Program-made: the position numbers and the translations under genes
Notes under the pieces: model-generated
The model's database searches: none
The model's input: only the letters and a program-made list of their open reading frames with translations
What the model was told of the DNA's origin: nothing
Shown: positions 57,471 to 64,000 of the stretch, in pieces
Layout of the letters: each line of letters starts with the position of its first letter
Position numbering within the stretch: position 1 is the stretch's first letter
Origin: Orientallactaga sibirica
Taxonomy: Eukaryota > Chordata > Mammalia > Rodentia > Dipodidae
Direction of reading: 5' to 3'
DNA: 64,000 nt
NCBI GenBank assembly: GCA_036365145.1
Contig: JAEOAD010000025.1
Coordinates: 31,071,001 to 31,135,000, forward strand

Positions 57471-58980
57471 AAAGATTCTCCCCGGTTGTCTTTTTCATTA
57501 TTAATTATGAACTTCACTCTGTAAACAAATCACATGTTCATCTGATTTCCCTCATGATATTCCCTATTGCCCACCCCCATTTCTTGAGTATCTTTCTCAG
57601 TGGTGTTGGTGGTATTCACCATGGGCTTATGAATGCATCTTAGTCTCTTTTGGGAAAGGTCCCTTCCTTTTTTTTTTTTTTTTTTTTTAAACAAGAGGGA
57701 GCTGGGGAGACTGTCTTTGTGAATAAGCACCTTTAATCACTGATCCATTGCCCCAGAAATATAGCATTTTGTCTGTTTGTTTGTTTTTTAGTTTTTGTTG
57801 TAATTCTTTTTTCTTTCAATATTTTGTTTATATTTGTTGGGAGACAGAGAGAGAGAGGAAAGAGAGAATATGAGAATGAGAATGGGCATAGCAGGAGCCA
57901 CTACAAACAAACTCCAGACATAAGCACCACCATGTGCATCTGGCTTATGTGGGTCTGGGCAATCAAACCTGGGTCCTTAGGCTTGGCAGGCAATTGCCTT
58001 AAGAGCTAAGCCATTTCTGTAGCCTATTCTTTTTAAAATTTTATTTAATTATTCAGGGAAGGGAGAATGGGTACACCATGGCTTGGTGCAGCTGCAAATG
58101 AACTGTAGATGTATGCGCCACCTTGTGCATTTGGCTTTTGTGGGTCCTGCAGAATTGAACCTGGGTACTTTGGCTTAGCAGGCTAGTGCCTTCATTGCTA
58201 AGCCATCTCTGCAGCCCGCCCTTCTTGTTTTGAAAGAAGCAGAAACTCACTTTATTAGCCAGGTTGGCCTCAAACTTGTGATCTTCCTGTAGTTGGGATT
58301 ACAGGTGTGCATGACTGCACCTGGATGAAGAAATCTCCACGTAAGGACCCAGTGCAGCACTGGAGAGTCAGCCTTGGAATGGAACATGATCTTCTTCCAC
58401 TGACACGGGATGCAGTCAGTGTTTGAGGACAGATTTAGGTCGGAAATTGAAATGGTGGTAGAATGTTTGGTATGGTTGGCATACCTCTAATTCCAGCACA
58501 CAGGAGGTTGTAGCCTCAGAATTTCCATGAATTTGAGGTGAGCTTGGGTTACATAGTGAGTTCTAGGCCACTCCAGGTTTCATGGCCAGTTCCTGTCTCA
58601 TATATGAACAAACACCAAGATTTGGTGGTGGAAAATTAAATAGTTTCTGATTGCTTCTTTTCTCTCCCCTATGCAGCTGAAATAAAAATAATTATTATTC
58701 TCCTCTTTTCTATTTTTTTTCTTTTTTCTTTTTTTGGAGAGAGAGAGAGGGAGAGGGAGAGGGAGGAAGAGGAAGACAGAATTGGCATGCCAGAAGCCTC
58801 TCAGCTGCTGAGAACGAACTCTAGATGTGTCTGCCCCCTTGTGGGCAAGTGCGGCATTGCGCCCTTGGGTCACTTTGCATCTGGCTAAACGTGGGACGTG
58901 GAGATTTGAACTGACGTTCTTAGGCTTAGCAGGCAGGCGCCTTAACCGCTAAGCCATCTCTCCAGCCCTCTATTTCCTTT
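57471..58980. repeat. Diverged block and SINEs
   Basis: Diverged version of the block at 37.3 and 48.4 kb (57500-57750, with poly-T at 57668-57689). B2-like on minus (57815-58020 and 58040-58215). A segment at 58220-58440 that repeats 37760-37960 (TGGATGAAGAAATC; GGAGAGTCAGCCTTGGAAT). An old B1 (58460-58600). A long B2-like on minus (58735-58970). Confidence 0.6.
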
Positions 58981-59541
58981 TTTTCTATTCAGGTGCCCAC
59001 ACTAGCCTTGAACTTGCCATCCTCCTCATCAGCCTAATAGATGGGATTGCAGGCCTGTAGCAACAGATCCAGCCAAACATATCCCCAGCTGTTTATTTAC
59101 TTAGCAGTGCTACTGTTTGAACCCAAGGTTCTGTACCACAGACCTATATCAGTAGCACTCCCACTTCCTCAGCATGAGAGCTTGGATTTTTTTTTCAGCA
59201 GGAGCACACCTGGCTTTAGTTTCCCCTACACTAGTGACAAGTATGTGACTGAGTTCTGCTGAGGTGTTAGTGGAAGTTGTTTGGTTGAGATGATTGGAAA
59301 TTTTCTAAAACAGGATTAACTAAGCTGGTGCATCAACTTTTTTTCTTCCTGGAAGTTGCAGTGGTGGTTTTAGCTTCCATCTCATGTCAATCATGCTACC
59401 ATGAACCACATGCCAAATATGGATGAAGATGTAGTTCAGGTATGAAACTGCCACACAAGCCTTGCTCTGGATTTCTCCTTCACGGAGAAAATGAAGCATT
59501 CTATGCAGCTGTAGAGATCTTTTCTCTTAATTTACTCCCCC

Positions 59542-59587
<46 letters not shown>

Positions 59588-60360
59588 TACAATTCTCAAC
59601 ATGTGGAACATGATGGAATTTTTCTAATATTTTCTTTTCCTTTTCAGTGAAACTTGGAGGAATTGTCATTAAGTAAGAATAAGGATTGTATGTGGGAGGT
59701 TTGAGAATAAATAAGTGAAATAATCATTATCAAATCTGAGAGTGAATTAAGCAAAATGCAGAATTTCCAGATGCTGCTGAAGGCATACTAGATCCTTCAG
59801 ATACTTGTAGTTGAAAATATAAAACAAGGTCCTAGCTTTGTGGTTCATGCTTGTAATCCCAGCACTCAGGAGGGAGAGGTAGGAAGATCACCCTGAGTTT
59901 GTGGCCACCCTGAGGCTACATAGTGAATTCCAGGTCAGCCTGGGCTACAGAGCATGCACCTCAAAAAACAAACCAAGAAAAAGAAGATGGAAATATAAAA
60001 TAAGTCATCTTGTTTTTTTTTTTGTAGCGAGTTAAAAGTACACCATAGATAGATAATTTGTTTTGCCCAAGAGAAGTGTATTGCTAAAGCAGTTTCCCCA
60101 TTTGTGAAAAAGAGGACTGCATAGTTAGGTGTCCCCCACATGCCATTAGATGACCTGAATGTATTTGTAAAACCATGGGGTTAATACAATACATAAACTT
60201 GAAAACAAAACAAATCATCTTGTAGTGTTCTGTTAAGAACACATTCCATCACTTAACATGTCCAACCTCACTTGATTTTGTTGTGTTGATAGAACCCAGT
60301 ACTTCATTTGTGCTAGTGAAGTGCTGTACCATAGAGCTGCATCCCAAGACACAGACACAT
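58981..60360. other. Mostly single-copy-looking sequence with GT microsatellite
   Basis: ID-like fragments on minus (about 59100-59160 and 60285-60350). A pure GT run (about 59543-59583). B1 on plus (59835-59970). The remainder has no repeat or gene I recognise. An ATG-containing stretch ending CAG|GTATGA near 59435 resembles a donor but has no partner exon. Confidence 0.5.
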
Positions 60361-60379
60361 TTTTAAGAAATTTATTTAT

Positions 60380-60420
<41 letters not shown>

Positions 60421-62084
60421 TGGGCCTCCAGTCAGTGCAAACAAACACCAGCCACAAGCACCACCATGTGCATCTGGCTGTATGTAGGTACTGGGGAAGC
60501 CAATCTGGGTCCTTAACCCCTAAGCCATCTCTCCAGCCTAATAGATTTTTTTAAATCAGTAAAGTAAGTTTGGTATACATAGATCACAAAGATGTTACCG
60601 AATGTGGTAGGGCTTGGTGTGAGTTAGGATCCCTGTGAGTTCAAGGCCAGCTTGAGACAACATAGTGTATAGTGAATTCCAGGTCAGTCTGCACTAAAAG
60701 GAGACTCTACCTAGGAAAACAAACAACAATAACAACAATGAATTAAAATAAAATAAAATAAAATAAAATAAAATAAAATAAAATAAAATAAAATGTGGTA
60801 GGGAGGGCTTTTTTCTCCAGATATAACTTGATGCCTGTAGAGAATGCCTTATAGTAAGCCTGTCAGACTACGTGAACAGAGCAATGCAGTGATAGGCAGG
60901 TCTATGGAATGGTAATGGAGCTATTGACACTGCCTGGTAAAAGGAGGGGGAGGGTTACAGGCCCCTTTCCTGGAATTATAACCATTACTCCTTCCTGCCC
61001 CCTCCTGTGCTGCTAGTGATTTTGGGATAATGTAGGAAGTGAAAGGTTAAGTAGATGCTGTGGTACAGTTTTCATATCATTTCTTATGGAGTAGACTTTG
61101 CAGTAATGCAGCTGTTTTGAGGTCACCCACACTCCTGTAAATGACACCCCACATGTGCTCTGTAAATCAACCCAATAAATTTGTTGGACTTTGGTAGAAT
61201 TGTGAGCAGTGACAGCACTAAGATTGCTTTTTCACCAATAAATTTTGGATTCCCAAGATTCTTTTCTTATAAATTTAAAGAAGTGAAATTCACAGATAAT
61301 AGGGTAAGGCTTAGAGAGACTATTTGATTGAGGAAAAAAAGTGGAGAAAGGTCATGGTGGTGCATGCCTTTAATCCCAGCACTCGGGAGGCAGAGATAGG
61401 AGGATTACCATGAGTTCGAGGCCACCTTGAGACTATATAGTTAATTCCAGGTCAGCCTGGGCTAGAGTGAGACCCTACCTCGCAAAACCAAAAAATAAAG
61501 TGGAGAAAGTATAAAGAGCTCCTGCCACATGGAAGGTGTTAGGGGGTAAAGCCTGCCATGTGACCCAAATTGGGTTCACTTATGGATTCAGAATGGGGGC
61601 TGAGCTACCGTGTCATGATGACAAGTTTTTTTTTGTGTAGTCTCAGGGTGGCCTCGAACTCTTGGCGATCCTCCTACCTCTGCCTCCTGAGTGCTGGGAT
61701 TAAAGGCGTGTGCCACCACGCCCGGCTTATGATGCCAAGTTTTAGTGCTGAGTAGGCACCATACCACTATCAGATTTAAACCTTCCAGGAGTCTCAGTTC
61801 TAGGAAAGAGGTCCAGGGAGTGACTCAGGTTATGTATATAAAAACAGATGTAGAGAACTCCTTTAGGCAAGAGATAGGAGAATACTTCCCTGGTGTGCAA
61901 TAACATGAGGACTGCTAGGGCAGGCTTGAGGACATTTCTGCTTCTTACTTTTTGGGGCACAGTCATCCTAAACTGCCTCAGTAGTCCTATAATGTTTCTT
62001 TTTTGACACAAAAACATCACTGAGACAAATTTTCCTAACTTCCAACCAGTATTAGAAGGGGCAGGGGCCCCTTGTGGATTTTCT
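60361..62084. repeat. SINEs, AAAAT microsatellite and duplicated blocks
   Basis: B2-like on minus (60361-60538, GA run 60383-60417). A block similar to 35060-35345 and 43840-44110 (60555-60860), containing a B1 whose tail is an (AAAAT)n array (60745-60795). A block repeating 40620-40960 (60985-61290). Family X-like LTR sequence with B1 on plus (61350-61495) and a truncated B1 on minus (61635-61728), then the TTTAGGCAAGAGATA block (61860) also found at 44.6 kb. Confidence 0.6.
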
Positions 62085-62290
62085 GTTCTCTAGGGTACTT
62101 GAACCTGGCCCTGCTCAGGGCATCATCCATATGTTCCCTATTCTGCATCATGTTGAACCTGATGATATGGTCAATTTGAAACCCTCTCTGTATCCTGGAG
62201 CTTTTCAAATCATTCCACATACCTGTTTGTGGAATACATTGGTGACAGCATGATATCAAAGCCATGAACATTGACTAGAAAGTTCTGTCT
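62085..62290 (-). pseudogene. RPL10 pseudogene: RPL10 processed pseudogene fragment (longest copy)
   Basis: Minus-strand frame reads ..QTGMWNDLKSSRIQRGF.. then ..HMDDALSRARFKYPREQKIH, matching RPL10 ..QTGMRGAFGKPQGT.. and ..[20 protein letters not shown]. It extends further toward the C-terminus than the copies at 51.6 and 56.2 kb. A frameshift separates the upstream part (..VNVHGFDIMLS, compare RVRLHPFHVIRINKMLS). No promoter and no full ORF. Confidence 0.82.
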
Positions 62291-62499
62291 GCAAGGTCCC
62301 TTGGGGCAACCCATACAAGCAATAGCTGCATGCTTTACAGCCATCACACACCAGGCCCCACAAGTGACGGGCCTTGGTAGTCCTAGTTGACTGTAGATTG
62401 AACTACAGTTGTTGGTGAGAACCATTATTAATGTGGAATCATTCTCAACATACATATTAATAAAATTTTCCAGCTTTATCTTCACAGTGGTCTCATTAT

Positions 62500-63413
62500 T
62501 TTTATTAATCTCATTGTGTTTTTAGTGATTATATGATTAGAACATAGCATTACTATTTATTTTCTAAAATCCCTCCCTTTATTTCATCAACTTGTTTGTT
62601 TTATTTTTGTCCACTGTTACTCAGCTTTCCAGTACTGGAATAAGGTCACTAAGATGATCAACTTCAGAAGAGGAAGCATTGATTTTGGCTCATGGTAAGA
62701 GATTTCAGCCCTGTTGCTTTTGGGTCCCTGATAAGGCAGATGGTGGCAGTGTCTAGTAGAAGTAACTGCTCACCTCATACAATCCTGGAATCCAGAGGAA
62801 GGAGGAGAGGCCATGTCCCAGGATCCCCTTCAAGAACATTGCCTTCCTCACCTAAACTTCCTTCCATTGAGTCCCACCTCCTCAATGCTCTTCTCCGTCC
62901 CTGTCATGTCACTGACTGTGGAATTAAGCCTTCAATATTAGGGGAACATCCACCATACAAACTATAGTAGTTACCCTTTCACAGCAACCTCCTTCTTCCA
63001 TTATTAGTTACTGAAATAATCCCATTAAAAAGTATTCATGTGTTCAGTACCAGAGAACAAGTCAAGGCAAACAGGTTTCCCTTTTCTGAACATTTGCATC
63101 TTCAGTCTTCTCAGGAGTTGGACCTGGTCTTGGAAATGGAGACATGGCTCAGCAGTTAAGATGCTTGGCCTGCAAAGCCTAATGATCCAGGTTTGATACC
63201 ACAGTACTGATGTAAAGCCAAATGCACAAAGTGGTGTATGCATCTGTAGTTTTTTTGCCGCAGCTCTCTCCCTGCAAATAAATAAATTAACAAAAATAAA
63301 ATATAATTGGACCTCATCTTGTCCTATGAGACACAGTCAGGTGTAGGCTCTTGGTTATGCCTTTAATCCATGAGGAAAGTAGTATTTGCTGTCTTAAAGA
63401 TTCTCCCTTGTTG

Positions 63414-63446
<33 letters not shown>

Positions 63447-64000
63447 GGTCTCACACTCTTTTGTCTTTTTATTGTTTTGCAAAAATCACTCTTTTACCTT
63501 TACTATTATTTATTTGACAGAGAAAGAGGGAAAGAGAGTGGGCCAGGGCCTCCAGCCGGCTTTTATTGCAAAGGAATTTTTATTTACTTATTTATTTGAC
63601 AGAGAAAGAGGGAAAGAGTGCCAGGGCCTCCATCCACTCAGAGGAACTGCAGCGTTTAACATCTGGCTAACATGGGTCCTGGGGAATTGAACCTGGGTAC
63701 TTTGGCTTTGCAGACAAATCCCTTAACTGCTGAGCCATCTTTCCAAACCTTTTTTATTGTTTTTATTAATTATGAACTTCACTGTATGAACAAATCATGT
63801 GTTGGTCCTATTCCTCTTATGGTACCCCCTATTACCCATCCACATTCCACTGAGGATACTCCTCAGGGTTGTTGGTGGTTCTCACCATGGGCTTATTAAT
63901 GCATCTTAGTCTCTTTTGGGGAAGGTTTCTTACTTTTTTCTTTTTTTTGTTTATTTTTTGTTTTTGGTGTTTCAAGGTAGGGTTTCACTCTAGTCCAGGG
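62500..64000. repeat. Further diverged copy of the A and B blocks (window end)
   Basis: 62600-63000 repeats 36310-36660 and 47220-47560 (AAGATGATCAACTTCAGAAG block), including the internal B2-like piece at 63130-63280. 63765-63930 repeats the ATTAATTATGAACTTCACTG block. B2-like fragments on minus at 63500-63750, and the window ends inside a B1 on minus (about 63930-64000). Confidence 0.7.

Noticed and set aside
59370..59450. Exon-like stretch with ATG and a CAG|GTATGA donor
   Set aside because: Only a short frame, no upstream promoter, and no acceptor-bearing partner that continues a recognisable protein.
24241..64000. Search for SRSF12, the next gene expected to the right from human synteny
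   Set aside because: No RRM exon or SR-rich last exon is visible on minus. The expanded repeat and duplication region probably pushes it beyond the window.

Overview
This is mammalian genomic DNA, almost certainly rodent. B1-like (7SL-derived) SINEs, B2-like tRNA-derived SINEs with A/T-rich tails, tRNA-Ala-type ID elements, rodent-type L1 3' ends and ERVL-MaLR-like LTRs are packed together. From memory the B2-like subfamilies look like those of jerboas (Dipodoidea), but that placement is an inference. There is no bacterial, plasmid, phage or CRISPR content. Nearly all open frames of 60-150 codons here are chance frames through SINEs, microsatellites or GC-rich exons.

Two real genes are present. 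(1) At 1595-1658 on the minus strand lies the first coding exon of RNGTT, the mRNA capping enzyme, inside a CpG island (about 1400-1965). The rest of RNGTT runs leftward out of the window, so 1-1594 is its first intron. (2) At 19859-23589 on the plus strand lies the complete two-exon coding region of PNRC1 (323 residues), with a CpG-island promoter before it, a 2.76 kb intron and an AT-rich 3' UTR. The two genes are divergent and about 18 kb apart, the neighbour order I know from human 6q15. Both act on mRNA: RNGTT adds the 5' cap, and the PNRC family is tied to decapping and to nuclear receptor coactivation.

The rest is transposon sediment. 2-19 kb: nested SINEs, an ERVK-like solo LTR, MaLR LTRs, L1 3' ends, and three B1 copies whose tails have grown into tetranucleotide arrays. 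24.9-27.6 kb: a MaLR-like provirus relic with both LTRs and a primer-binding-site-like motif. 29.8-31.5 kb: a minus-strand L1 with a 5' UTR made of a short CAGCTG-rich tandem repeat and a partial ORF1 joined directly to the 3' UTR, with no ORF2. 33-64 kb: a patchwork of local segmental duplications, including three tandem copies of a roughly 4.55 kb unit (44.46-57.47 kb) and carrying fragments of an RPL10 processed pseudogene.

I found no evidence of a new biological system. The items most worth checking are the tandem duplication with an L1 empty/filled-site history, the ORF2-less L1 with its E-box minisatellite, and the regulatory architecture of PNRC1 (upstream ORF, intronic CCAAT palindrome, G-quadruplex beside the 5' splice site). 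SINE and repeat boundaries are by eye and should be read as +/-10-20 bases unless a target-site duplication is quoted.
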